From assembly GCA_037903355.1 (NCBI GenBank), contig JBAJFE010000014.1, positions 4,836,001-4,900,000 of the forward strand: a DNA stretch of 64,000 nt, in the 5' to 3' direction. A program made the translations under genes and the position numbers. The notes under the pieces are model-generated. The model ran no database searches and was not told the origin of the DNA. It saw only the letters and a list, made by a program, of their open reading frames with translations. Of this stretch, positions 24,401 through 35,263 are shown one piece after another. The DNA is from Trichuris trichiura (lineage: Eukaryota; Nematoda; Enoplea; Trichinellida; Trichuridae). Position 1 is the first letter of the stretch; each line of letters opens with the position of its first letter.

Positions 24401-25180
24401 CATCTTCTATTGTCACCTAAGCATAAAATTCTTCTCTCAGCCTTCTCAATCTTCAACAATTAAAACCCAGGTCATTTAGCAGCTGTCAGTATTGAGCAAC
24501 GACTATCTTGGGTGAACATAATGCAGTGACGGTTCCGACATCGATCTGCACTTTTCACTAATAGAAGTGTTTAAACTATGGTGTAAACTGCATTTTTTCT
24601 ACTTAAAATTATTGCACACCAAACGATATTTGAACTTCAGTAGACTAAGCTGTGCTGTTGCCCTTTTAAACCTTTGCTGTTGTTAACGGACCTACTAATC
24701 CATCAAACAGCCGACAGCTCAAGCAAATTTAAAAGTTTGCTGCGTTAAGCGATCTTACAATGTTTCTTCAGTAAACGTATGCCGCCTTTCTGAGACAGTC
24801 AATATTCAAGCTTAACTGCTTCTATGGATAAGGAATTTTATTACTATTCATAAGCCATTATGACTTAAGAAACTGACTTACAATAGTATGAGGTACCTAA
24901 GCCTAATTTTGGGAAATGAAAAACTAAAAGCATCAGGTGAGTGATAGCTCATCATAGTAACACGAGGTATTAGCATTATGCGCAGGGTTGAGAAGACATA
25001 AGAATAGAAAAAACCATTTTCTCAGGTCACATGATGGAATCCTATTACCACATACACAAAAAAGGACACTACGCTGCTATTATGTTCAGCAGCGATTCGT
25101 CAATCTCTGCTAAAAATTAAGTCATTCTTTCTAAAGACAAACCGCGTTGAGTCAAATCCGCGGATAACGAGGGCCTACTG
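21404..25180. mobile_element. Pogo/Tigger-like DNA transposon remnant (3.8 kb)
   Basis: The ends CAGTAGGCTCTCGTTATCC at 21404 and its counterpart ending at 25180 (reverse complement CAGTAGGCCCTCGTTATCC) form inverted repeats of at least 23 bp with one mismatch. Both are flanked by TA (21402-21403 and 25181-25182), the Tc1/mariner/pogo target site. No intact transposase frame exists inside, and I cannot recognise a decayed one with confidence. A hAT-like element (22241-22700) is nested within, so this insertion is older than that one. Confidence 0.75.
22241..22700. mobile_element. hAT-like non-autonomous element nested in the pogo-like element
   Basis: The left end CAGTGTTTCTCAA and the right end AGAATCACTG follow the hAT CAGTG/CACTG pattern. 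Flanking 8-mers AGTCTACA and GTCTAACA are similar but not identical, consistent with a worn target duplication. The interior is GC-rich and partly matches, in reverse, the sequence at 41422-41840 (for example TCAATCAGAATTGCGGG here and CCCGCAATTCTGATTGG there). No coding capacity. Confidence 0.65.
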
Positions 25181-26427
25181 TATTATTCATAAGCGCTTTG
25201 ATAATCGAATAATTAAAAATAGTGAATATTAAAATTGCAGAGAGCCTCAGGTGACGATGATTATGCTCGCATCTTATTACATCTCTCGGTTGATTGCAAG
25301 GTTTCGGCAAATCTATACAGTCAACGACTAACTGCTTCGCCTAGTGGTAAGTGTGGTGCTCTATACGGTTTTACATAGGCCAACAGCTGACATTGTTTAA
25401 AAAATTTCCTTAAGCAATACTGCGCTCCGTTGTACAATGGCAGTTCCTGTCAATTCAGGCAAAACTGAGCAAAAGCTGGCTGGAAGCACTGGTCAATCCG
25501 CATTTGTAGATGGTTTTTACAGTGCTTCTGAAGTTTCACCGCCTTACCGCCGCCGTTTTTTATCATACATTTCGCCCTTGTCCTGCTGATCACGTTCATT
25601 TGTTGTCCCGGGTCCAGTCTCTTAACCTCAGTTATTTGCTTCACTTACGTGCAACCCTTTGTCTTTTCTCGGGTTGCAGGAGAAGCATTAGTCGTGCGTA
25701 CTGTACGTTAACGCAGTCTGGTTGTGCTATTCATTTAATGTAGCTCTTCTTTTCCTTCTTCAGTCCTTGCTTCTCCAGAAGCATCATAGCCACCCTCGTT
25801 ACCCACTTTCCCTTTGAAAATCGCTGGTTTAGCTTATATTTTAAAACAGAGTATTGTTTAGAGTGTACTTTTTTCTTTTCGTTATATTACGACAACACAT
25901 TTTTTCGTAATCAGCAAAGGCCTCACCCTCTATATGCCTCTCAACTTTCTCAAGTTCCCAAGGATTGCCAGCTGTTTATGCTGACGCCGCTAAGCCATGG
26001 ATGGTTAGATTGCGAATTGCTATCTTGGTCCAGTCGATCACCGCAAGAGATCTTGATAGAACACTTGACCAGCTCGAGAAAAGACTTTTCTAAAGAAAGA
26101 TTGCTTTTTTTCAACATCGTCAAATGTAAACATCATAAGTGGATGCAATAATAACTCGCAGCTCTCCTGTATGCATTTACATACAACTGATCTTCTACTA
26201 CCCTCACGTATGGCAGGTAGCTACTAAATCACTCTGAACGCCATTAGTTAACGTAGTAAAGTCTTACCTGAGATTACTTCAGATCTAAACATAGACTTTA
26301 CCGTGCGAAGTTTCGGAAAGGTAAAGCGATATACTCAAATCTCATTGGCACCCATTACTAATCGATGGCGGGAAGAATGTGCGAGAAAAAGAAAGCTGCT
26401 TTATTTTTCCCTAACTCTTCCTGTAAA
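25181..26427. other. Intergenic, nothing recognised
   Basis: No gene, RNA or repeat could be assigned. A tRNA-box-A-like string near 25330 is too weak to call. Small ORFs at 25510-25743 and on the opposite strand have no recognisable family. Confidence 0.4.
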
Positions 26428-26612
26428 CGTGGTGTCTTGGTACGGGACCATATATTTTCATAATGAAAAAACTTTATTACGGAACGGTTCCCGGTCATGA
26501 CAACTTTAGACCGCTGATGACGGGTCTCGAATGACCCGAAAGCTCCGGAGTCTCTTTTCTATATACATAAACGGTAACCGTTCCGTAATAAAGTTTTTTC
26601 ATTATGAACTCT
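26428..26612 (+). mobile_element. Mini Penelope-like hairpin element
   Basis: A 185-bp unit with the same parts as the full PLE at 43793-46735 but no coding sequence. It has a short lead-in (CTTGGTACGGGACCATAT), inverted ends of about 35 nt containing CTTTATTACGGAACGGTT and its complement, and a central ribozyme-like core. It looks like an internally deleted, MITE-like PLE derivative. Whether such pieces move on their own is unknown. Confidence 0.65.
26514..26541 (+). ncRNA. Hammerhead-like ribozyme core
   Basis: CTGATGA, helix II CGGGTC / GACCC-G with loop TCGAAT, GAAA, then palindromic GCTCCGGAGTC. CTGATGA and GAAA are the canonical hammerhead residues, and GTC is a classical cleavage triplet. 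The self-complementary CTCCGGAG could serve as a very short helix III or pair between two copies. Helix I pairing is not convincing at its base. Confidence 0.6.
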
Positions 26613-28164
26613 TCCTGTAATACTTTTTCTATCCTTCGTCACTCCGGGAATGTTAACAGGACAATGGGTGGCAAGATATAGTATTATTTTTTCAAACCAA
26701 AGTGTGTAAACAAAATTCATACTGCTTTTTCTATGGCATATGGAAAACAAAAAATCACCATTCTAATTTGACCAAAGGCACTCGTTGAACCAATCTCATC
26801 TTGGCATGGAAACAAAAACGATGCACTGCTACCAGTTCTACAATAGAAGGACAAACCGTAAGCAATGACAAATAGGGAATCACCACTGTCATGCTGAGTC
26901 AATATTAGCATCATTTCCGTAATGATAAGTCCACCTGGAAGTTTTTATGATCCGAAAAAGCAGAGGACCGTGTTCCTATAAATAAAAGGATCCTTATCTG
27001 CAACGAACAAATAAAAATGACAGATTACTGCCCCAAGTACGGAAACACGAAACTGGCAATCAAACATGGCGTAGGATATGTACTCTTCTTTACAAAGAAT
27101 TGGTAAAGCATGCACGTTTATTTGACCTCTATGCTAACTTTGCTACAGCTCTACCCATGTCAATCATTCTTCAAGTAATGAAATGTCTTTAGATAAACAG
27201 CAAAAATAGGCTTGAAATGTGAAAAAAGCTTATACAAAGTTCATGTGCTGGTTACTGAATTGGAAAAATTGTGAATCGAAATACAAATAGCCTTTGCAAT
27301 TATGAAACATGCTTAAAAGGAGCAAAAAATACCTGAAAGATTTGGCAAGGAATCAACTATCGAGGAAACGAAGAAAATTTCGTTAAACAAGAGACAAGAT
27401 TACGAACAGTGGCTAAAGGATTTTAAATGACTGACGAACCTGTGGTACTTACCGCTGGATGTTAATGCCTGCTCACATCAGAATGTCGAACGATACCACT
27501 TGTTGCCAATTAGGCATTGACGACGACGACGCGCTCGCGAAGGGCTCCCCCCCACCGGTTGGCAGGTAGCCAACTTACTGATTTGTGCCCTCTGGCGGGG
27601 TAGCACTCTGCGTCGCGCGGGTGGACACTCATTCGTTATCTTTGGGTCGTTTGCTCTGTTCGAGATCGTCGGTTTTGTCTTTCGCTCGTGCTCATTTGAT
27701 TGCTAAGTAAAAATCGGTATCTACTCGTCGACGGCCTGCGCCACTGTATTCGCGCCGTGCATTCTTCATTGCCAAGATTCCCGAACCAGCGCACTTCCTC
27801 CCGGCAACACCACTATACCTACACATTGAAAAATTAACCCTAAAGTTAACCAATGCGCAACCGTTCCTGCGCTTTCCATTTGTCCTGAAATGTTTTCGTA
27901 ACAGAGAGGCTTCTCCATTGTGCACATGAAATCACGACTTAGCCTACACGGCAGTAAAAGCTGCAAACCAGAAAAACTGCGGTCACGCTTTATGCCATGT
28001 TTTTGACGCAGTGATGGACAAGACGTTCAAACAGCGCATCAGGCGCATAGTGTATCTATTGCAAAGCAAACATATGCCTTTCAGAGCCCATTAATGCTTG
28101 TTCCAAGCGAGAGAATATGGTGTTGCTTATTCGTGGTAACATTTTCTACATTTAGGATTAACAT
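26613..28164. other. Intergenic, GC-rich island at 27500-27960
   Basis: No gene is recognised. 27500-27960 is markedly GC-richer than its surroundings, with a C-rich run at 27548, and has overlapping minus-strand ORFs (27692-27925 and 27766-27966). Their translations are Arg/Gly/Cys-rich without a family I can name. It could be a decayed retroelement gag-like region or a promoter-like island. The evidence does not decide. Confidence 0.3.
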
Positions 28165-28436
28165 GGAACTTGTGATATGGCTTTATTACGGAGAGTCTGT
28201 CCCGTTGATATGTAAAATAAACTTTAATTTTCCGGAGGCTCCGGAAAATTCCAGACATCCCATTACTTTGTGCTGCATAGTGATATGGCATTATTACGGA
28301 GAGTCTGTTCCGTTGATATGTAAAATAAACTTTAATTTTCTGGACCATAACCTGAAGAATCGCCTCCGGAAAATTAAAGTTTATTTTACATATCAACGGG
28401 ACAGACTCTCCGTAATAAAGCCATATCACTATGAAA
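28165..28436. repeat. Compound PLE-terminus repeat: two direct arms and one inverted arm
   Basis: The unit GTGATATGGC(T)TTATTACGGAGAGTCTGT...TAAACTTTAATTTTC, about 70 bp, occurs twice directly (28168 and 28281 onwards) and once inverted (about 28365-28434). The inverted arm pairs almost perfectly with either direct arm. The TTATTACGGA end and CTCCGGA core link it to family A PLE termini, but the ribozyme-like core is missing. Head-to-tail plus inverted copies suggest tandem termini. Confidence 0.65.
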
Positions 28437-28925
28437 ACTTATGGTACCGTACCAAAACATCAAATCTTCAACATGGAACTTTACTCAACTCTAAAGCTGC
28501 GCTTTCTTTAGATGCGCGTTACAGGTACTGCCTTTAACACTGCTCCATCCTTGAAAATTGGATTTTTTAATGCATCCAAATGATCATCACATCGCATAAG
28601 TTTCAAAAGTTCTTTTCTCTGAAGCTTTCAAAATTTCTTGTTCCGACGCAGACTAAATTTGTGACAGCATGACAGTACCTTGGAGACCGCCGTATTTCGA
28701 TGTAGCCTGCAGCACAAAGTAATGGGATGTCTACCTAGTTCTATGGAAATCTGCTTTAATGTGCCATAGATATAGCTTTACTGTTAAGTTCAAAGTAGGG
28801 TGTTTCGAGTTTAAATAGTGATTGTGTCACGTGTCCATAAAGTTATACCCTTCAGTTGGTTACCGGGGTAAAGCGGAATTAGAACCCGGCTGTTATACGC
28901 TACTGGAAAACGTTAGTCATCGAGC

Positions 28926-29240
28926 ATGATTAATGCTACTGTACACAGCAGATTCAGCTCTTTAAATAATCCTTATAATATAGCATTGGTTATCTGGCTC
29001 ATCTCTGACTATTATAAGGGTCTGAGTAAAAACGTCTCACGGTTAGGGAAGGGCCTCAATCTCAGCACGGGGCTTGAAAAGACACCTAACTTGCGCTTGA
29101 TTCTCAGAAATTACGAGCTTAAGGTCCCAATAGACGAACTCACAGGAGTTGCTCTAACCCTTGTACAGAGGCAGAAAAAATATTATCTCGCGCAGTTCTA
29201 CAACACATGCAGTGACATAAACGCTGAGAACAACCTATAG
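28926..29240 (+). mobile_element. Decayed Penelope-like element fragment (RT/endonuclease linker)
   Basis: The open frame of 104 codons contains YYKGLSKNVSRLGKGLNL and NLRLILRNYELKVP, matching the PLE segment between RT and GIY-YIG (YYSGLSERIRRLGRSLNF and NLRSIVRNDKIKVP in the copy at 35758-37383). The similarity ends just before the GIY motif. It is a third, more divergent PLE lineage or a fast-decayed copy. Confidence 0.65.
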
Positions 29241-30828
29241 AACATTAACGCAACCTATAGAAAATACCCACAGACTCCTGAGCTGCCTGTTTCAATTGGA
29301 ACGGGCATTACAAATTTCCGCTGCCGCAGACAAAGCTTTGCAGTAGTAGTGCATTGCACTTTGGTCAGCTATGCTGAGAAAGACATCTGTCACAAAAAAT
29401 AAAATTTTTACGTATGACGTAACGGTATTCAGCAATTAGAGAGAGAAAAGGGGACTTCCCCATTCCCATCCATTGAAGATACGTGAAAGCGTCACCTGAG
29501 AGCTTCAGAGCCCAAATCTGTTCATCGTTATAACGGGATCCTTCCGTAACAATGAAATTATATACTCTACATAAAATTCCCCTGTCCCGTACTAAATAAA
29601 GCAGTACGGTAAGAATTGCTGCACTGCACCCTGAATTAAGCCTAACGCACACCACTCACTGTTTTCTACTACGTGGATGGGATTAACGTGTACAGAAGAT
29701 TCCCGCGGACTTGTCTCAAACCATCAAATACGTGTACACAAAAGAAAAAAGATGAAAGAAGAATGCAGAAAAAGAAAAACATTCTAAGAGAGCCATAACG
29801 GTAGACTTCAAAGCGAAAAAAACATGCGTAACAGCAGTGGAAAAAAACTAAAGAATGAAACAAGACAAAAAAACCAGAAAGAAAAATTAATTTGCTTTTC
29901 CGTTACAACCTCATCATACGTCTTTCGGTCTGAGGGACGCAACGTTTTGATAACGGCGATCATTGACCATTCTAACTCGCAGGCGCGCACTAAAACTACT
30001 CTGAGCTTTTTCGACTTCGGTTATTTGTGCTGATAACGAGACACACAGCTGTCCCAAAAACTAGGTATCTTTCCGCTAGTTTCGAAAACAATTTACTCCG
30101 TAACGAAAAGACGAATTTCCAAAGTACCGTTAGAAATAGTTACACAACAGGTGCATCTCAAAGTTGTAACATAACTTTACAATGCATTTTCAGTACAAGA
30201 AATTCGAAAGTAAAAATATGATTAAATAAAGCTTCTATAAGGAACGCTCAAATAAAAAGCTTCTCAGATATTTTAAATGTTGTGGCAAAAGTAGGTCAGT
30301 TCGGATCGTATAACACTGAAAACGTGCGAAAACCTCAAGAACGACTTGCGAGAATTGGGATGCCCAACAAATAAGTGGTCTTACTAAGCCAAAAGTTAAG
30401 AACTACTTTTTTTGCCAAAAACCTAAATGGCGTTATGTTACCAAATGTCAAGTAGGCCAAATTTCCCTCGATGGAACAACGAAAGACATTTAGATTTCTT
30501 GCAACCAGAACAAGGTACAGTTGCACAAACTGAGAATGATAACCTGAAGAAAAATTACACTCAAGTGTCTGTCACTAAAGCGATTCGTGGATTCCAGGGA
30601 AAATGAAAAAGAAACCATACAGCGCTGAATGCATTTCGTGGGGAGAAGCTGCAGCACACGAAAGAGAACGTACGATAACAAACAGCATTCAGAGGTTGAG
30701 ACAATGCGATCTGACGTCAAACTGATTTAATAACTACGACTTACAAAAAGTCATTTCCCTGCCTGAATCGCCTGCAACGGTCCTACAAAGATAAAGCACA
30801 GTTCAATGAGCAAAAAAATAGCTTTGTA
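29241..30828. other. Intergenic, nothing recognised
   Basis: AT-rich, with purine-rich stretches around 29740-29890 that create long but meaningless ORFs on both strands. No gene, RNA or transposon end is identified before the SLC25A stop codon at 30829. Confidence 0.4.
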
Positions 30829-33800
30829 CTAAAGAAGGCCTAGCCAAGATGAACCGGAAACATTGCGCCTTTCAAACATCAACTTTCCGTAGTCGTAAGT
30901 TGCTATCATAATGGCGCAGGCAGGAGCAACTTTTACAAGTCGTGGAACAATGCCGGTAAAAAGGGATTGAATACCATGCTGTTTCCATAGACTTGCTAGA
31001 GAGCGCCAAGTTGAAAATGGAACATGCTTCTGCCCTAAACATTTTTGAAAATGAACGATAAGTACGCTGTTAGTACACACCGTAGGCATCCATATCCCCG
31101 AGTTGTATTTGGCGATGTGTTTTGACCACGTCAAAGGGTAACGTACAAACAGCAGAAACCTTGAAATAATACAGAACATTTTTTCCACAGCAAAAAGTTA
31201 TTGGTAAGTTATTGGTGATACTAACCGCACCGCTAAATGCACCAATGCACAAGCTGATTGCAAAATTTGTATCCTGTTTGTCCAATCTTGATAAAACTTC
31301 TGACTTCAAAAGTTCAACGGAAGTCCAATAAATTGCTACAATTACAAAGAACATAAATTCACCGAATAATTCATTCCATCACGAAGACTGATAATGGACA
31401 CTTAGCCTACATAGCCAGCATAGATAAGCATCGCTACATGAAAAAAAAATAAAACGAGAAATTCTCTTTTCTCGACTCCTTAATTTTGAAATCCTCACAC
31501 GTATTGATGACTGTACCGTCTTTAAAAGCAATATTTTAACACAGATACTCCAACTTGTTATTTTATTATCCACGTTCTGTAAAATGGGAAACATGCAGGG
31601 TGTGACAGACTGAGCCGCTAGAACCTGCAACTCAGAATTCCTTGGCTCTGGGTAGAGAATGGAAGAGCTTAGAAAGATGGGTGCCCAATAATTATCATTG
31701 GAGAAAGTATACATCGAATAGTGCACCACCGAGGCACTTCTACTTCAAAGACCCGCGGAAGCGCAGGCTGAACTACTCAGCTAAGTTGTGTAGGGAAAAA
31801 TAAAATACTTAAGAAAGGTCCTGAGCCTTAAAAAGCGCATTAAAGCGGAACCCCTTTAACCCGGACATGTCGGGCCGGAGGGTAATCCGGATTATGGAAA
31901 AATCCGGTTTATGGAAGAGGTTTGCAGCAGGTCGCAGAAAAGCAAGTAATGCAATTTTACGGGTCGGTTCCTGGCGTCCGCAGCGCGATGTCAGTCTCTG
32001 CATGAGGGGAGTTAGCTTACGAGGGCAGCGAAGTCCATCTGATCAAGGATAAAGACTGACCAGCGTTATATGAGAACAGATTGTAGTTTTATACGACTGA
32101 AAAACACCATGTCTTGCCAATAATAACTTCTGCAAACACGAGGATTTTATCTTTCTGAGGATATGTTTTATGAATGGCATATGCAGACAGATTGCACGCA
32201 TGATGCCTATACTGCGTTTTCCACAGTCAGAACACTTAATTGCATCCAACTTCGAGCTGCGCGGAAGATCCCTGCGAGCTTTCTTGGGCTTGGGAGCATC
32301 TTACTAATGGACGCACAATTGAAATCGACATACGTATGCATACGAATGGTAAAAGGTAATATGTTAAGCTGCCTTCTTAACAGCTTTCGCAACAATTTGA
32401 AAACCGTACCTGAAAATGGAACGTCACGAAGCAACGTTGGACCAAGACCGAGATACAATGATTTCAGCCCATTCTGCCGTATCATTGAATTTAGCGCGCC
32501 GACTACGTCTAAACATAACGATCGTTGCTGCACGTTTACGTAAAAAAACAAACTACTGCACCAAAGAATCTCATGCTTTTTGACTGCAGCTTTGTTCTGG
32601 CCATTTCTAAGGGGCTTATCAAAGTGGCAGAAACAACTAAAAATTACAACAGGTCAATAAACAAGAAAAGGCATTTAAGACGCTTGCCCCTCGCAGAAGA
32701 ACCAGCAATCATGGGCACCCAAAACGCATGCCCAAATCGCCCATGTAAATGTGAGAGTAGGTTGTCGTAGAGTGTGAAATAGCATACCGTCGCTGGCACA
32801 GCCATGGCTCTACAAGAAAAGTGTAGCTTCAGATTTGTTTAGTAGTTCGGGTACCAAACTTCGGTAGTTAAGAAGATGCATGCAACATTAGCAACAAAGC
32901 ATAACACTCACAGCGCTGGAGTTAAGCCACTCCACAGTGCTCCAATTCCTTCATGCCTTGAAATTTTGAAGAAAGCGTCCTAAACATCGAGATTTATGTG
33001 TAACGGTATAACGCAAGCCTTGCACACCATGGTTCCATTAAATCGACTGACTGCGCCGCCCCCTCCAGGAAATCCACAAAACGTACACAAATGATCCATC
33101 AAGCCGCTGCTGACGATGAAACAACGGCTATAGGGTGTAGGACTTCTTTGCGCTTGCAATCGCACTTTGACAACATCCAGTGGAGTAACTAAGAAGTAAA
33201 ATTTTTATTGCGTAACACTACGACTTCCTTCTTCTAGCTCTTCACTTGCTCTGGCAAACCCACGTCGATAGTAAGATTTAAAACAAAATCTGAGATCTTG
33301 GTTATTCCTGTATCAATTAGGAAAACCCTCTTTACTACAGATTTGCAACTGACGAAAGGACATACAGTTGGGAAAATGCTTTCATGCTTATTATGACAGC
33401 ACCAACACTCTGTAGCTCTAGCGCTAGTCACGCTTCATTTCAAGCTGTTACCTACGTGAGGTGCAAAAATCGGTTACAGAGAAAAACCGTTTAACTGGAG
33501 GAATATTCAACGAAAGTTAACTGCAACCAAAGCTATAGAATGGCCCCTTATATAATCATGGCAATGCGAACTCAAGCAGGGAAATTTGTATCGACTCTCA
33601 ACACAGTGGTTTCCCATTGGACGTACCACAAGATTTTCGAGTTGCCTGCTTTTGCAATCGCACCTTGACCACATCCAACGGATTTGCTACAACGGATAAT
33701 GACCGCATTGCAACACACAGTTCGACGCAAAACTTGGACGCAAGAATAGTGGCATACACACTCACCGAAAAGTGCTGTTATAAAGGCACCGGAGCAAGAT

Positions 33801-33850
33801 GCCAATACTTGTTGAACAGGGGTAACATTGGCGTCTCGTATCTCCCGCAT
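30829..33850 (-). CDS. SLC25A39: Mitochondrial carrier, SLC25A39/SLC25A40 (glutathione carrier) type
   Basis: Exons: 33850-33766, 33188-33028, 32979-32912, 32809-32688, 32636-32562, 32508-32410, 31335-31226, 31159-31081, 31034-30829; phases agree, 334 aa. SLC25A39/40 import glutathione across the mitochondrial inner membrane. The three carrier signatures are present: TPLDVVKVRLQ (30-40), SPLEMARTKLQ and LPFDVVKTHRQ. The first matrix loop keeps Cys residues (CFIV...HLCTFC), the region where SLC25A39 binds an iron-sulphur cluster for regulation. The C-terminal IVPRLVKVAPACAIMI is diagnostic. Intron 4 has a GC donor (GGG|GCAAGC). A second copy of the first signature exon lies at 33686-33627 in intron 1. 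Whether the vertebrate match is 39 or 40 cannot be decided. Confidence 0.92.
31840..31930. repeat. Possible pogo-type MITE relic in carrier intron 6
   Basis: AAAGCGGAACCCCTTTAACC followed by CGGACATGTCGG and repeated AATCCGG / AAATCCGG with ATTATGGAA resembles worn pogo/Tigger inverted-repeat ends. No matching second end or target duplication was found, so the boundaries are guesses. Confidence 0.3.
33627..33686 (-). CDS. Duplicated carrier-signature exon (alternative or relic)
   Basis: This 60-nt segment in carrier intron 1, bounded by TTGTAG and GTACGT, encodes ANPLDVVKVRLQKQATRKSC. It matches the start of the main exon 2 (VTPLDVVKVRLQAQ) in sequence and entry phase. It enters and leaves in phase 1, so it could be included before the main exon 2 without breaking the frame (20 extra residues). 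It cannot replace that exon, because the next exon needs phase 0. It may be a cassette exon or a partial exon duplication. Confidence 0.55.
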
Positions 33851-34654
33851 TTTCCAACTAACAGAAAGAACAAAATTGCATGCGGGAGCATGTCACCGCG
33901 GCACTTTTCATCAACAATCACACCGGTACAGAAGAGAGTGTATTTCCAGCCTAAAAAAAATGTGTTTATCACTGCTCCTTAAACCAGCTCTCGCGTTGCC
34001 AAGTAGGAAAGCGCGTATTCCAAAGCTACTAAAAAAACGACAACGCATCGCAGTTGACGATTAAAATAACAAGCAACTTGACTGAAGGAAAGGGTAAAAC
34101 AAATAATGCAGTCTAAGTACAACAAGTGTGACAAATTTTAAACTTGGCATGTTTCCCTAATCGCATTCATCGATGCCTTACAGCTAAGGGAGAAAGTGAT
34201 AAACAATGATAAAAATTGTACAGACTGCACTCTGCCTACTTCACCCAAATGTGTAAAAACAATTACCGCGCACATTTCAGACTTTATTACTTTCCGCAAT
34301 TTTCAAAGCGAACGTTTCGCACACCAGTCATTTTGATTAACTTGATTTGCAAAAATATCTCTTGCATCTCATACTTTATTCCTTTTTCTGCAAGGGCAAA
34401 ACGAGCTAATAGAACTACACCGCTTGCAATTGAGTCAAAAACAATTGTACGCTGGACATGCTGCAGTAATGGATGTGTCGTATAGTCATTTAGAGTTGGT
34501 TTCACATGTTTAGACTTAGTCATTGAAGAGATCCATATCACAAAAGCTTATCAGCTGGGAACAAACAAAAGCTTCCAAACGGGTGCGTTAGAAACTGTTC
34601 CAGTTCCTCTATCAGAAGCGTTATACTCAACTTAAGGCAGTTTTGTAAATGTAA
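33851..34654. other. Intergenic upstream of the carrier, nothing recognised
   Basis: This should contain the carrier promoter, but no named element is visible. Overlapping short ORFs on both strands have no family similarity. Confidence 0.4.
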
Positions 34655-34889
34655 CTTCTTGGTACGAGACCGTATAGTTTCATGTCGAGGTTCTTTTACG
34701 GAAAGTTTGTCCCATTGATAATATTTTTATTATTCCGGAGCTTTCGGGTCAAACGAGACCCGTCTTCAGCGGTGTTAAAATAAAGCAATCTTTGTAACCG
34801 CTGAAGACGGGTCTCGTTTGACCCGAGAGCTCCGGAATAATAAAAATATTATCAACGGGACAAACTTTCCGTGAAAGAACCTCGACATG
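34655..34889. mobile_element. Mini Penelope-like palindrome with two opposed ribozyme-like cores
   Basis: After the family A lead-in (CTTGGTACGAGACCGTAT), arms 34681-34773 and 34797-34889 are 93 nt each and almost perfectly complementary, around a 23-nt spacer. Each arm carries a core: 34742-34769 on the minus strand (CTGAAGA...GAAA) and 34801-34828 on the plus strand (CTGAAGA...GAGA, one base off). This reproduces the terminal inverted repeat pair of a PLE with the whole coding region missing. Confidence 0.75.
34742..34769 (-). ncRNA. Hammerhead-like ribozyme core
   Basis: Minus strand: CTGAAGA, helix II CGGGTC / GACCC-G with loop TCGTTT, GAAA, then GCTCCGGAATAAT. It sits in the left arm of the mini element at 34655-34889. 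The right-arm partner has GAGA instead of GAAA and should be inactive if the motif is a true hammerhead. Confidence 0.5.
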
Positions 34890-35235
34890 AAACTTAAGGC
34901 AGTAACATCAATCCAATTTTTAAATCACCTAAACTTCAAGATACTGCTTCTTAGTTTCCTCGGTTAGAAAAGCTTGCTCCTAGACATATATTACAGATAA
35001 TTAGTTTTCGGAAACATACATTTCACGGCACAATTGAGAACTGAGAAACCAACTGTTTTAAATGAAAGCAACGTTGTAGAAAACAGGATTCTTTGTAACG
35101 GAACTCTCGCGTTCAGGCGGCATTTCACGCCTACAGTATTCAAGACACCTATAACTACAAGAGGCAATGGACAGAAAACACATGGCCAGACCACTTATTT
35201 AGGGACAGACAAAGCACGATAGTATACCTCAGAGC

Positions 35236-35263
35236 TTTCGGAACTTCCTCATTCCGTCGTCAG
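35236..35263 (-). ncRNA. Hammerhead-like ribozyme core
   Basis: Minus strand: CTGACGA, helix II CGGAAT / GTTCC-G with loop GAGGAA, GAAA, GCTCTGAGGTA. Helix II uses GGAA/TTCC where most family A copies use GGGT/ACCC, with pairing kept. Confidence 0.5.

Noticed and set aside
25328..25375. Possible tRNA box A (GCCTAGTGGTAAGTGTGG)
   Set aside because: No box B or cloverleaf follows.
28094..28537. 147-codon plus-strand ORF with an internal repeated peptide
   Set aside because: The repeat is a translation of duplicated PLE terminal DNA; the same arm is also open in reverse, so it is not a protein gene.
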